Assembly: GCA_934574095.1 (NCBI GenBank)
Contig: CAKTMW010000017.1
Span: 1 to 35,278, forward strand
Direction of reading: 5' to 3'
DNA: 35,278 bases
Origin: an uncultured Oscillospiraceae bacterium
Lineage (GTDB): Bacteria; Bacillota; Clostridia; Oscillospirales; Oscillospiraceae
This document shows positions 6,630 to 14,161 of this stretch, piece by piece. Positions within the stretch are counted from its first letter, which is position 1. Every line of letters begins with the position of its first letter. The translations under genes and the position numbers were made by a program. The notes under the pieces are model-generated. The model worked only from the letters and a program-made list of their open reading frames with translations, was not told the origin of the DNA and made no database searches.

Positions 6630-6657
6630 ACTGTGACAATTGTCACAGTATATTGTA
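6630..6657 (-). promoter_or_regulatory. Promoter -10 with a perfect CRP-type palindrome at the start site
   Basis: The 20-nt perfect palindrome ACTGTGACAATTGTCACAGT (6630-6649) contains TGTGA-N6-TCACA, the classic CRP consensus. A -10 TACAAT (minus strand, 6652-6657) lies just upstream with no good -35, so the palindrome covers the predicted start point and early leader of the PAP2-Crp transcript. That position suggests repression by the Crp/Fnr protein encoded in the same operon. Palindrome seen directly; regulator assignment inferred. Confidence 0.7.
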
Positions 6658-6720
6658 CCACCAAGCGGGAAAAATACCACCCCCGAAGCCGTGAATTTTC
6701 TGCAAATCTTTTGGGCGGTG

Positions 6721-6754
6721 CATAAAACGAGGGCCTTGCGGCCCTCGTTTTATG
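6721..6754 (-). terminator. Terminator of the zinc-ribbon operon
   Basis: A perfect 15-bp stem CATAAAACGAGGGCC (6721-6735) and its complement (6740-6754) with a 4-nt loop, AT-rich at the base so usable in either direction. It lies 31 nt after the stop codon at 6786. Confidence 0.9.
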
Positions 6755-6785
6755 TGATTCGACTTGTGTGAGCGTCAGCGCCGGT

Positions 6786-7409
6786 TCAAAGCTTATACCC
6801 GCGCTGCCGGTACGCTTCGATCAGCGCGGCGGCCTGCTCGTTTTCCCGGAGCTTGCCCTTGTCGTTTTTCTCCATGATGTCCCCCAGAAGGCCCAGTACG
6901 CCGATCACGACGCCCACGATCCAGGGCCACTGCGCAGAGAACAGGTAGCTGCAAACAAAGCCGATGACCACGATGAAGATGCAGCCCAGCAGGATGCTTC
7001 CCGGCGACCTTTTACTCTCCTCGTGGGCCTTCGCCTTTTCCATCACATCCGCAAGGCGCTTCCGCGTGGCGACATCCAGCGCCTCCAGCAGGCTGGCCTT
7101 GTCGTGGTCCGAGATATCCTCGGCAATGATCTTGGCCCGCAGGTTCAGAAAATCCTCCTCGCTGCCGCACAGCTGGAACTCCTCCTGGATGCGCCGGTTG
7201 GGGTCGACAGCCTTTGCCCTGATGCGGGGCGCTGCCTGTGGCGCCTCCGCCGCGGCGGCAGCCGGTGCGCCGCCAGACTCCCGCAGCAGCCGGATGCATT
7301 CCTGGGTGTTTACCACTTCGCGGCACATTCCGCAGAAGCAGGTTTCCTTTTCGTCGTTCAGCGCGATCACCTGCCCGCATTTCGGACACTTTCCGGAAAC
7401 TTTTGCCAT
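6786..7409 (-). CDS. Zinc-ribbon membrane protein, function unknown
   Basis: A 207-residue protein. It opens with a treble-clef-like zinc ribbon (CPKC at 8-11, CFCGMC at 24-29), followed by an Ala/Pro-rich linker (about 45-65), a charged helical part (FLNLRAKIIAEDISDHDKAS), and two hydrophobic segments near 138-155 and 160-178, then a charged tail. There is no signal peptide, so the ribbon is probably cytoplasmic and the protein anchored near its carboxyl end. AAGGGAG precedes the ATG. It is the last gene of a three-gene operon with another zinc-ribbon protein and a MORN-like lipoprotein. No function recognised. Confidence 0.75.
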   Translation of the reverse strand: MAKVSGKCPKCGQVIALNDEKETCFCGMCREVVNTQECIRLLRESGGAPAAAAAEAPQAAPRIRAKAVDPNRRIQEEFQLCGSEEDFLNLRAKIIAEDISDHDKASLLEALDVATRKRLADVMEKAKAHEESKRSPGSILLGCIFIVVIGFVCSYLFSAQWPWIVGVVIGVLGLLGDIMEKNDKGKLRENEQAAALIEAYRQRGYKL

Positions 7410-7442
7410 GTTATGTATCTCCCTTCGTTTTTGTGAATATAC

Positions 7443-9191
7443 TTATAATTCCGTTCCGCACTCCATGCAGAACCGTGCGCCGCGCTCGTTCTCCGCGCCG
7501 CAGTTATAGCAATACACGACCCCGGCGGCAGGCGGGAGCGGCGCGTATGACACGTCCTCTTCCTCCGTTTCCGCTGAGAATTCCACGCCGCTTTCCAGCT
7601 GGCCGACCGTAATGCCGGTGTACCGCAGGACCGCGTCCGTCAGGCTCTCCCGCGGGTCCTTCTGCGCGTAGGTAAGAAAGCCCAGATAGGCGGCGTAGAA
7701 CTTGACGACGTCCGCTGCCAGCCAGCCCTCCGTCTCATCCGGTATCTCCACCGCCGTGTCGCCGTTGACCTGGAGATAGTTTTTTCCCTCGGCGTGGATT
7801 ATCTCGATGGTTTCAACGCAGCTGTAATCCCGCTTGACCTGCTTTGTTTGGGGATAGCTGCCCCGCAGGTAACAGTAATCAGTGGAGAGAAGAAGTCCGC
7901 GGGAGCTGCCGCCCTGCGGCTCCAGCAGGAAGCAGAGGGGCAGCTCATCGTCGTCAAACTCCGCGAAATTGCGGCGGATGCTGTCCAGACGGCTCTCATA
8001 GCCGTCATAATTCTCATCGGCGAGCACCGCGAATCTGTCGCTGAATTTCGGGCCGTACAGCGAGTAGAGCAGCGCGGCGGTGTCCGCCAGGTCATATCCG
8101 ATCTCCTCGTGATACCGGGCAAAAACGGCCGTCTCAGCCAGGCTCTTGGCGCAGCGGCGGCTGACCTCTTCATAGTGCCGCTTTCTGGCGTACAGGTCGA
8201 TGCCGTATTCCAGCGCCGCGTCGAAAAAGTCCGTTTCCCGCTCCGGCAGATACCGCGCGGCGGTATCATACAGCGACAGGTCCATCGGATAATACCGCAG
8301 CATCTGGATCAGCGTCTGCTCCATCTGGCCGGGCGGGACCTGGCCGCTTATGACGGCCTCCTCAATGTTTTCCGCCTGCCGCAGGTCGTCCGGGGAATAC
8401 CAGGGCATCTGCTCCCTGCCCAGACGGTTCCAGAATGTCACAAAGCCTTTCAGCATGAGATTGCAGTCTGCCCACAGGGCATCCCGAATCGTTTGCCGCA
8501 CCTGGGTATCGCAAAACAGCTTTCGCTTGCTGCGGCTGGCTTCGGCAGCGCTGGCCGCGTTGCCCATGGCGTTGGCGATGCCGTGAAAAAGCCCGGTGGT
8601 CATGTTGATGGCTCCGGCGGCCGCCATGCCCTTCATGGCGCCGGAGAGGCCGAAGCCGCCGCCTACCACCCGTCCGCGGCTCTCCTTCCGGGCGCGGCGG
8701 TACGCCCGCTCGCTGGCTTCCTTGTCCTCGATGGCCGCCTGCTCCTCCGCGAGAGCGTCAGAGATGATCTGCCATCCGCCGATGTTCCGGCGCGTCTCTC
8801 TGCCCACGTCCTCCTCGTCATACTGATAGATGTGCTGCTCCCGCAGAAAGACGCAGAACAGCTCGTCCAGGGCGTCAAAGATATCCTCCACCTCATTGTC
8901 GGCGTTTTGCAGAAAGGCGTCCAGATTTCCGTAGGCAGCGTCCATCGCGGTGATGAAAAGGCTGATCCTTTCCTCCGCCAGTTGGCTGGCGGCGCGGTAG
9001 AGACCGGCCACAACCCGGTGGGGGACCTCGTAGGCATTTTGTGTAAAGATCGGAGTTCTTTTTTTTCTGCGCACCGCCGGAACGGCGGAGACGCCCTGCT
9101 GCCGCCGGTCCTCCGCGCTGACGGCCCTGCGGCAGCGGAAGCAGACCTCTGCGCTGTCTTTGATTTTTGCGCCGCATCCGGGACAAATCAT
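7443..9191 (-). CDS. Large protein with zinc ribbons at both ends and a PH-like segment, function unknown
   Basis: A 582-residue protein. Zinc ribbons lie at the amino end (CPGCG...CFRC, about 3-20) and at the very carboxyl end (CYNCG...CMECGTEL). A long helical region (about 45-180) follows the first ribbon, then a Gly/Ala/Met-rich hydrophobic stretch (GRVVGGGFGLSGAMKGMAAA, about 174-193) that could insert in or fold on a membrane. Around residues 405-500 the pattern LLLSTDYCYLRG ... VETIEIIHAEGKNYLQVNG resembles bacterial PH-like domains, a tentative reading. The ATG at 9191 has AAGGGAG 8 nt upstream, better than the longer frame. It sits between the lipoprotein and the small zinc-ribbon gene in one operon. 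I do not recognise a described family role. Confidence 0.75.
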   Translation of the reverse strand: MICPGCGAKIKDSAEVCFRCRRAVSAEDRRQQGVSAVPAVRRKKRTPIFTQNAYEVPHRVVAGLYRAASQLAEERISLFITAMDAAYGNLDAFLQNADNEVEDIFDALDELFCVFLREQHIYQYDEEDVGRETRRNIGGWQIISDALAEEQAAIEDKEASERAYRRARKESRGRVVGGGFGLSGAMKGMAAAGAINMTTGLFHGIANAMGNAASAAEASRSKRKLFCDTQVRQTIRDALWADCNLMLKGFVTFWNRLGREQMPWYSPDDLRQAENIEEAVISGQVPPGQMEQTLIQMLRYYPMDLSLYDTAARYLPERETDFFDAALEYGIDLYARKRHYEEVSRRCAKSLAETAVFARYHEEIGYDLADTAALLYSLYGPKFSDRFAVLADENYDGYESRLDSIRRNFAEFDDDELPLCFLLEPQGGSSRGLLLSTDYCYLRGSYPQTKQVKRDYSCVETIEIIHAEGKNYLQVNGDTAVEIPDETEGWLAADVVKFYAAYLGFLTYAQKDPRESLTDAVLRYTGITVGQLESGVEFSAETEEEDVSYAPLPPAAGVVYCYNCGAENERGARFCMECGTEL

Positions 9192-9245
9192 TGTACCATC
9201 TCCCTTTATCACATCACTGTATATATGGTGTATGAGCCGGCGGCT

Positions 9246-10238
9246 TCAGGAGGCGTAGTTGCCGTTTTTCCACTTGCCGGAGTAGACGATATTTCCGTCC
9301 TCGTCATAGAGGGTCCCCTTGCCGTTGTAGTTATTATTTTTTACGCTGCCCTCATACTCTATCTGACCGTTGTCATAATAGGTCTTGAGCTTTCCGTTCA
9401 GCTTGTCCCGCTTCAGGGTGCCCTCCAGCACCAGAGCGGTGCCTTTATAAGCGGTGATCTTGCCGTTCCGCTTATCGTTTTTCGCCTGCGTCACCTCAAT
9501 AGTAGGTACGCAGCAATCCGCCCAATAGCCCTCCGGATACGGATGGGACAGGTCCAGAGAGATGGAGTTGAAGTAGAAGTAATTGACCTTGCCGGAGAGC
9601 TTTCCGTTTTTCCAGTTGCCGTCCTTGGTCACATAGGCGTACAGATAGGCCTCCAGCAACGGGCCCAGGTCCTCGTCCACAAATCCGTCGTTTATCAGAC
9701 TGCGCACGGAGGAGAGGTCAGCGTTCGGGGAATGATTGAACTCCGCTCCGTAGCCGGAATAGACGCCGTTTTTCCAGTTGCCGGCATAGACCAGATATGA
9801 CGCCGAGGACAGGTCGTTTTCCAGATCCAGCGGGCGGCTCAGCAGTACGCCGAAGCCGTGGGGACGGTTTTTCTTCGTCTGGCCGTAATAGTAGCCGCCC
9901 TCGTCATAGGCGGTCACCGCGTAGTGGCCCTTGCTGAAAAGTCCCTTTCCTGCGATACCGACCCGGACCGGCGTTCCCTCCAGGGCGGCGGCAGTTTTGC
10001 TGATCAGCGCCTGCCGCTCCTTGGCGTAGTGGACCTTGATGCCGCCCTGCTGGATCAACGGCTCGTGAAACAGTACCGTCAGCACGGTTTCCGTTAGCGA
10101 CACGCTTTCCTGCTGGGCAGACGTCAGAGGTATGGCCTTTTTGCCGTCCTCCGCCGCCGTGCGGGGCGTTTGCCCGCAGCCGGACAGCAGCATGGCCAGC
10201 GCCAGCGCCAAGGCGGCAAAACGAATGCTCTTTTTCAT
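9246..10238 (-). CDS. Secreted lipoprotein with MORN-like repeats
   Basis: A 330-residue predicted lipoprotein: signal peptide with lipobox LLSGC (Cys21), so it is probably anchored outside the cytoplasmic membrane. Repeats of the MORN type appear in the middle and at the end, for example YAGNWKNGVYSGYGAEF and YEGSVKNNNYNGKGTLY, ending YSGKWKNGNYAS. A non-repeat part (about 35-120) precedes them. Proteins with MORN variants often act in surface binding or scaffolding; no enzyme motif is visible. It is the first gene of the operon, under the promoter at 10285-10313, and is divergent from an XRE regulator that is the obvious candidate controller. Confidence 0.82.
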   Translation of the reverse strand: MKKSIRFAALALALAMLLSGCGQTPRTAAEDGKKAIPLTSAQQESVSLTETVLTVLFHEPLIQQGGIKVHYAKERQALISKTAAALEGTPVRVGIAGKGLFSKGHYAVTAYDEGGYYYGQTKKNRPHGFGVLLSRPLDLENDLSSASYLVYAGNWKNGVYSGYGAEFNHSPNADLSSVRSLINDGFVDEDLGPLLEAYLYAYVTKDGNWKNGKLSGKVNYFYFNSISLDLSHPYPEGYWADCCVPTIEVTQAKNDKRNGKITAYKGTALVLEGTLKRDKLNGKLKTYYDNGQIEYEGSVKNNNYNGKGTLYDEDGNIVYSGKWKNGNYAS

Positions 10239-10265
10239 GATGATGTTCCCCCGTTCTTTCTCTGT

Positions 10266-10313
10266 ATATCATTCGATATCACATATTATACATGAATCTA
10301 CATCACATTTCAA
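10266..10313 (-). promoter_or_regulatory. Promoter of the lipoprotein/zinc-ribbon operon with an inverted repeat
   Basis: Minus-strand -35 TTGAAA (10308-10313), 17-bp spacer, -10 TATAAT (10285-10290). The inverted repeat ATATC-ATTC-GATAT (10266-10279) lies right at the predicted start site and could be an operator for the divergent XRE regulator. Confidence 0.8.
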
Positions 10314-10355
10314 CATTTCTTTTTTCATATTAAGCTTGTGATAAGAGGTGATGCT

Positions 10356-10703
10356 ATGGATGCGGTAACGAAGGCGGAAATCGGAAAGCGCCTGCGCAGA
10401 AAAAGAGAGGATGCCGGTTATACACGGGAGAGGCTGGGTGAGCTGTGTTCTCTCAGTCCCCGTTTCATTGCGAATATTGAATTGGGCGATTCCACATTCA
10501 GTCTGGATTCGCTGATGGCCATCTGCCGTGTGCTGTCATGCAGCAGCGACGACCTGCTGTTTGGCGTCCAGGAGGATGACCCCGGCTGGAGCGATATACT
10601 CTCCCAGCTTCGCCGGCTGGACAGCCGGTATCAGCCGGAGCTGGGCAAGATATTGCAGGGCGTCATCGAGACGATCCTGAAGGCGGAACAGCCCCTGCGG
10701 TAG
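10356..10703 (+). CDS. XRE-family helix-turn-helix regulator
   Basis: A 115-residue regulator. The helix-turn-helix spans about residues 8-67 (AEIGKRLRRKREDAGYTRER, SLSPRFIANIELGDSTFSLD, then DDLLFG). A short helical tail (about 80-115) may dimerise it. The ATG at 10356 is preceded by AGAGGTG at 5 nt; an upstream GTG in frame lacks a site. It is divergent from the zinc-ribbon/lipoprotein operon, with about 120 nt between start codons, and probably regulates that operon and itself. Confidence 0.88.
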   Translation: MDAVTKAEIGKRLRRKREDAGYTRERLGELCSLSPRFIANIELGDSTFSLDSLMAICRVLSCSSDDLLFGVQEDDPGWSDILSQLRRLDSRYQPELGKILQGVIETILKAEQPLR

Positions 10704-10745
10704 GAGCGCCGTTTTTTTCCACAAAAATTACCAATCGCGCAAAAC

Positions 10746-10774
10746 GCATATTGAGCGGATATGAGGGAAATCTA
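10746..10774 (+). promoter_or_regulatory. Possible sigma-G promoter of the spore protein gene
   Basis: GCATA (10746-10750) fits the sigma-G -35 core, and AAATCTA (10768-10774), 17 nt later, partly fits the CATNNTA -10. No sigma-A promoter is evident in the 136-nt gap. Tentative; the call leans on the gene being a forespore product. Confidence 0.3.
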
Positions 10775-10839
10775 GCTTTGCGATACCCAATCGACAAGCA
10801 TTTCACTTGCTTGACAACACAAGAAAGGAGATTACAATC

Positions 10840-11037
10840 ATGTCTGCTAAGAACACCAACAAGCTGAATGTTCCTGAGGCCCGTGCCGCTATGGATAAGT
10901 TTAAGATGGAGGCCGCCAATGAGGTGGGCGTCAACCTGAAGAACGGCTACAACGGCGACCTGACCAGCCGCGAGGCCGGTTCCGTCGGCGGCCAGATGGT
11001 CAAGAAGATGATCGAGTCCTACGAGAAGAACCTGTAA
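10840..11037 (+). CDS. Alpha/beta-type small acid-soluble spore protein
   Basis: A 65-residue protein with the family signature: KMEAANEVGVNL, which contains the expected GPR protease cleavage region, then SREAGSVGGQMVKKMIE, the DNA-binding helix block. Such proteins coat and protect DNA in the dormant spore and are degraded on germination. The start codon is preceded by AAAGGAG at about 9 nt. It is a single-gene unit with a strong terminator. Alpha/beta proteins usually have RxNGSVGG in the second block; here it is REAGSVGG, a mild divergence. Confidence 0.93.
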   Translation: MSAKNTNKLNVPEARAAMDKFKMEAANEVGVNLKNGYNGDLTSREAGSVGGQMVKKMIESYEKNL

Positions 11038-11072
11038 ATTCCCCGGAGTTTATTGAGGCCTTTTCTGAAAAG

Positions 11073-11108
11073 AACAAAGGACAGACGCAGCAGCGTCTGT
11101 CCTTTGTT
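11073..11108. terminator. Bidirectional terminator between the spore protein gene and the AAA ATPase gene
   Basis: A perfect 15-bp stem AACAAAGGACAGACG (11073-11087) and complement (11094-11108) with loop CAGCAG, A/T-rich at its base on both sides. It serves the two convergent genes. Confidence 0.9.
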
Positions 11109-11134
11109 TTGCAATATCGTATAGGGTCCGTGCG

Positions 11135-12175
11135 TTATTCGTCGATCTTGCCTCGTGCGTGGAGCACATCATCCGCCGTCAGGGCCATCAGGTCGTCGCG
11201 GGTGACATTTTTCATTTTGGCAAGGCGGTTGTTCTGAGCCACCAGAATATGCTCGAAAATATTCCGCACGCCGCGGGCGTTGCCGAAGCTGTCTCCGGCG
11301 GCGCTCTCCTCGGCGATGTAGTCCCGTACCAGCGGCTCGGCTTCGGCGGTCAGCACGTAGCCCTTGCCGCAGCGCATCTTGAAAACGGCCATCATCTCGT
11401 CAGTGGTATAGTCGGGGAACAGCAGGAAGCGGTTGAAGCGGCTCTCCAGACCGGGGTTGGAGTGGATGAACTTCTCCATCAGGTCGGTATAGCCCGCCAC
11501 GATCACCACCAGATCGTCCCGGTGATCCTCCATGGCCTTCAGCACCGTGTCGATGGCTTCCTGGCCGAAGTCGTTCTCCGACTTGCCGTTGAGGGCGTAG
11601 GCCTCGTCGATGAACAGCACGCCGCCCATGGCCTTTTCGATGGCCTTCTGGGTCTTGATGGCCGTCTGGCCCACGTAGCCTGCCACCAGGCCGCTGCGGT
11701 CCACTTCCACCAGCTGGCCCTTGCTGAGAATGCCCAGCGAGCGGTAGATACGGGCCATCATGCGGGCCATCATGGTCTTGCCGGTGCCGGGATTGCCGGT
11801 GAATACCATGTGGAGGGACATATCGGTAGTGGGGAGGTCGTGCTCCCGGCGCAGCTTGTAGACCTGTACCATGTTGATGAGGCTGCGCACCTCGTCCTTC
11901 ACCACGTCAAGGCCGATGTAGCTGTCCAGCTCCTTCAGCAGGTCCTCCATTTTTTCCGGCGGCGGCAGTTCCTCCTTGGGTTCCGCCTCCTTCTGGCCGG
12001 TGGAAACGGCGGCTTTTTTGCCGCCTGCTTCCGGCGTGGGCGCTTTGGGCGCGGCGGGGGTCTGAGGGGCGGCAGGCGCGCCCCAGAAATCGCTGTTCAT
12101 CCGCATCATGCCGTTTTCCGTCATGGAGCGGATCACGTCCAGCTGCTGCAAAATGATCTTATCCTTTTGATCCAT
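11135..12175 (-). CDS. SpoVK/CbbX-like AAA ATPase
   Basis: A 346-residue cytoplasmic AAA+ ATPase. After a short helical start and a Pro/Ala/Lys-rich linker (about 30-75), the ATPase core has Walker A GNPGTGKT (127-134), Walker B GVLFIDEAYAL (185-195), an arginine finger in SNPGLESRFN (Arg246) and a sensor-2 region GNARGVRNIFE. The spacing and the LDSYIGLDVVKDEVR lead-in are those of stage V sporulation protein K and Rubisco activase CbbX. In this organism a role in spore maturation is most likely, though not shown. AGGAGG precedes the ATG. It follows the Gx transporter gene on the same strand with only a palindromic repeat between, so partial read-through from the rpe operon is possible. Confidence 0.85.
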   Translation of the reverse strand: MDQKDKIILQQLDVIRSMTENGMMRMNSDFWGAPAAPQTPAAPKAPTPEAGGKKAAVSTGQKEAEPKEELPPPEKMEDLLKELDSYIGLDVVKDEVRSLINMVQVYKLRREHDLPTTDMSLHMVFTGNPGTGKTMMARMMARIYRSLGILSKGQLVEVDRSGLVAGYVGQTAIKTQKAIEKAMGGVLFIDEAYALNGKSENDFGQEAIDTVLKAMEDHRDDLVVIVAGYTDLMEKFIHSNPGLESRFNRFLLFPDYTTDEMMAVFKMRCGKGYVLTAEAEPLVRDYIAEESAAGDSFGNARGVRNIFEHILVAQNNRLAKMKNVTRDDLMALTADDVLHARGKIDE

Positions 12176-12206
12176 TCTAATGCCTCCTGATGGGGAGTTT
12201 TTTGAC

Positions 12207-12231
12207 GGGCGGGGCAGAGCCCCGCCCCTAC
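12207..12231. repeat. Dispersed GC-rich palindromic repeat, copy 4
   Basis: Arms GGGCGGGGC (12207-12215) and GCCCCGCCC (12219-12227), loop AGA, then CTAC. It abuts the stop codon of the Gx transporter gene (12233-12235). On that strand no T run follows, so it is not a classic terminator, although the hairpin could protect the 3' end of the message. Confidence 0.85.
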
Positions 12232-12232
12232 G

Positions 12233-12745
12233 CTATTTCGAGAGTTTTACATGAGCCATGGCCCGGAAGAGAAGCGCCGATACGAAGCCGGTCAGCGTTC
12301 CCGTCACCAGCGACACCGCCAGCAGAAACGGCAGATAGCCCAGTACCATGGTGTTGCCCAGCGTGATGACCGCCGCCGCCATCTGGCCCACATTGTGGGC
12401 TGCCGCGCCGCCGATGGACACGCCGTAGATGCTGAGACGGCGGCAGCGCTTCAGGCCGATCATCACCAGCATGGCGGTCAGCCCGCCCAGCAGGGAGAAC
12501 AGCAGCGCCGACACATTCCCGGCGAACAGACTGCCCAGACCGCACCGGGCCAGCAGGATCACCAGCGCCGGGGCCGCGCCCAGCTCATACAGGGCGAACA
12601 CCGTCACGATATTGGCAAGGCCCAGCTTCACGCCCGGCAGCGGCACCACCAGCGACACGGGAAACAGGTTTTCCAAGGTGCTCAGTCCCAGCGCCAACGC
12701 CGTCAGTACGGCGCACAGGGCGAGGTTTTTCGTCGTCCATTTCAT
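12233..12745 (-). CDS. Gx transporter family / heptaprenyl diphosphate synthase component I-like membrane protein
   Basis: A 170-residue very hydrophobic protein with five or six membrane segments. The family signature is visible in LGLSTLENLFPVSLVVPLPG, KLGLANIVTVFALYELG, and GGAAAHNVGQMAAAVIT. Proteins annotated as Gx transporters or heptaprenyl diphosphate synthase component I have this pattern, fold like ECF transporter S-components, and regularly sit beside NusG domain II proteins and ApbE, as here. From memory, the EetA/EetB pair of flavin-based extracellular electron transfer loci is of this kind. The ATG at 12745 is chosen over a GTG at 12754 because GGGGTG lies 6 nt upstream. Confidence 0.83.
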   Translation of the reverse strand: MKWTTKNLALCAVLTALALGLSTLENLFPVSLVVPLPGVKLGLANIVTVFALYELGAAPALVILLARCGLGSLFAGNVSALLFSLLGGLTAMLVMIGLKRCRRLSIYGVSIGGAAAHNVGQMAAAVITLGNTMVLGYLPFLLAVSLVTGTLTGFVSALLFRAMAHVKLSK

Positions 12746-12750
12746 CGCCG

Positions 12751-13155
12751 TCACCCCACGATCACGTCAGGGGCGTCGGCGGAAGCCGCGCCCTCCAGAT
12801 GGACGACCACCTGTGCGGGCAGACAGACGATGGACTGCCCCGCGCGGGTGATGGTTCCGGTGTGTACGCAGTCCTGGGTGGGGCAATCGCTGTCCGCTAC
12901 CCAGACGCCGCTCTCATCGGCGGCGACGGTGAGGGCATAGCCGTTGTGGGTGACGGTGGTCTCTGTGAAGCTGTTCAGCTTGACACGCTCCGTCTCCTCG
13001 CCGCCGGTGGAGATCACCACGGTCAACTCGCCGCTCTGGGTCTTGGGCAGGTAGAACCACAGCGCTACCGCCACTGCCAGCAGCGCCACGATAGCCGCCG
13101 CGACGGCGTCATAGCGGTTGAATTTCAGTTCAGGCGTTGATGAGCGCGTAGTCAT
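12751..13155 (-). CDS. NusG domain II-containing membrane-anchored protein
   Basis: A 134-residue protein with one membrane segment (about 17-36) and an outward domain of the NusG_II type, marked by SDCPTQDCVHTGTITRAGQS followed by IVCLPAQVVVHLEG; the two cysteines in CPTQDC are conserved in the family. It overlaps the end of apbE by 26 nt and is followed 5 nt later by the Gx transporter start, so the three genes are translationally linked. The ATG has GGAGGG 8 nt upstream. The neighbours suggest a role in flavin-dependent electron transfer at the membrane, an inference from genomic context. Confidence 0.85.
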   Translation of the reverse strand: MTTRSSTPELKFNRYDAVAAAIVALLAVAVALWFYLPKTQSGELTVVISTGGEETERVKLNSFTETTVTHNGYALTVAADESGVWVADSDCPTQDCVHTGTITRAGQSIVCLPAQVVVHLEGAASADAPDVIVG

Positions 13156-14161
13156 AGCCGCTGCCCTCCGTCTCGTTGAAGCAGTCCGTCAGACCGGGCG
13201 TGTAGAGCACCCGGCCGTCCTCTGTCACCAGCACCATGTCGAAGGCGGCGCTGCGCTGCCGCCAGAAGTCCACGGCGGCCTCTTCGCCCATCACGTACAG
13301 GGCGGTGGAATAGGCGTCGGCCATGGTGCCGGTGCCGCCGTTATCGCGGCGGGTGACGATGGAGACGCTCAGAAGTCCGTTATCCACCGGATAACCGGTG
13401 GCGGGGTCGATGATATGCTGGTATACCGTGCCGTCCGGCCCGGTGAAAAAGCGCTGATAGCCGCCGGAGGTCACCACGAAGGCATCCGACAGGCGCAGGG
13501 CGCAGGCGTAGCCTTCGGTATTGTTGGGGTCCTGAATGGCCACATTCCAGGGCCTGCCGTCAGCGGTGACGCCGTGAACATAGACGTTGCCGCCCAGGCT
13601 CACAAAGCCGCCGGAGAGACCGCTCTCCGCAAACAGCGCCGCCGTCTTGTCAGAGGCGTAGCCCTTGCCGATGCCGCCCAAATCGATGGCGCAGCCTTCG
13701 TCCAGCGCGGCGGCAGCGCCGTCCAGCCGGATATGCTGGCTGCCCACAAGGGGCAGCAGGGCGTCGATCTCCTCCTGGGAGGGAATGCGGGGACTGTCGG
13801 TAGTGATGCCCCACAGCTCCACCAGCGGTGCGATGGTCACGTCAAAGGTGCCGCCGGTCTCGGCGCTGTATTGCAGCGCCGCTTGCAGCAGCGCCGCCGT
13901 ATCTTCATCCAGCTGAGCGCTGCCGTTGGCGTTTAATTGTGCCACGCCGCTGGTCTCAATGGTACGGCTCAGCCGCTGTTCCAGCGCGTTGATCTCGTTG
14001 GAGCACTCCTGCAATACATCGGACGCGCCGTCGCCGATGGCTACCAGAGACATATAGGTGTCCATGGCGAAGATGTCCAGCGTTTCGGTTTTCGGTGCGC
14101 CGCAGGCTGTGAGGGACAGGACCGTCAGCCAGCAGAGCAGCAGACAGGTCAGCCGTTTCAT
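13130..14161 (-). CDS. apbE: FAD:protein FMN transferase (ApbE), lipoprotein
   Basis: A 343-residue protein with a signal peptide and lipobox SLTAC (Cys20), so it acts on the outer face of the membrane. ApbE moves FMN from FAD to a Thr or Ser of target flavoproteins, in a Mg2+-dependent reaction. Family motifs are GGTFDVTIAPLVELWG (103-118), the FAD-binding DLGGIGKGYASD (160-171), HIIDPATGYP (249-258) and the metal-binding region TGTMADAYSTAL (277-288). Its ATG overlaps the recR stop (ATGA). Targets may be Rnf/Nqr-type subunits elsewhere in the genome; none is in the window. Confidence 0.93.
   Translation of the reverse strand: MKRLTCLLLCWLTVLSLTACGAPKTETLDIFAMDTYMSLVAIGDGASDVLQECSNEINALEQRLSRTIETSGVAQLNANGSAQLDEDTAALLQAALQYSAETGGTFDVTIAPLVELWGITTDSPRIPSQEEIDALLPLVGSQHIRLDGAAAALDEGCAIDLGGIGKGYASDKTAALFAESGLSGGFVSLGGNVYVHGVTADGRPWNVAIQDPNNTEGYACALRLSDAFVVTSGGYQRFFTGPDGTVYQHIIDPATGYPVDNGLLSVSIVTRRDNGGTGTMADAYSTALYVMGEEAAVDFWRQRSAAFDMVLVTEDGRVLYTPGLTDCFNETEGSGYDYALINA

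Noticed and set aside
7794..9800. Long plus-strand open frame (668 codons) opposite the zinc-ribbon protein gene
   Set aside because: It lies antisense to a gene with clear zinc ribbons and a good ribosome binding site, crosses two real genes and their gap, and reads as low-complexity His/Val/Leu-rich shadow.
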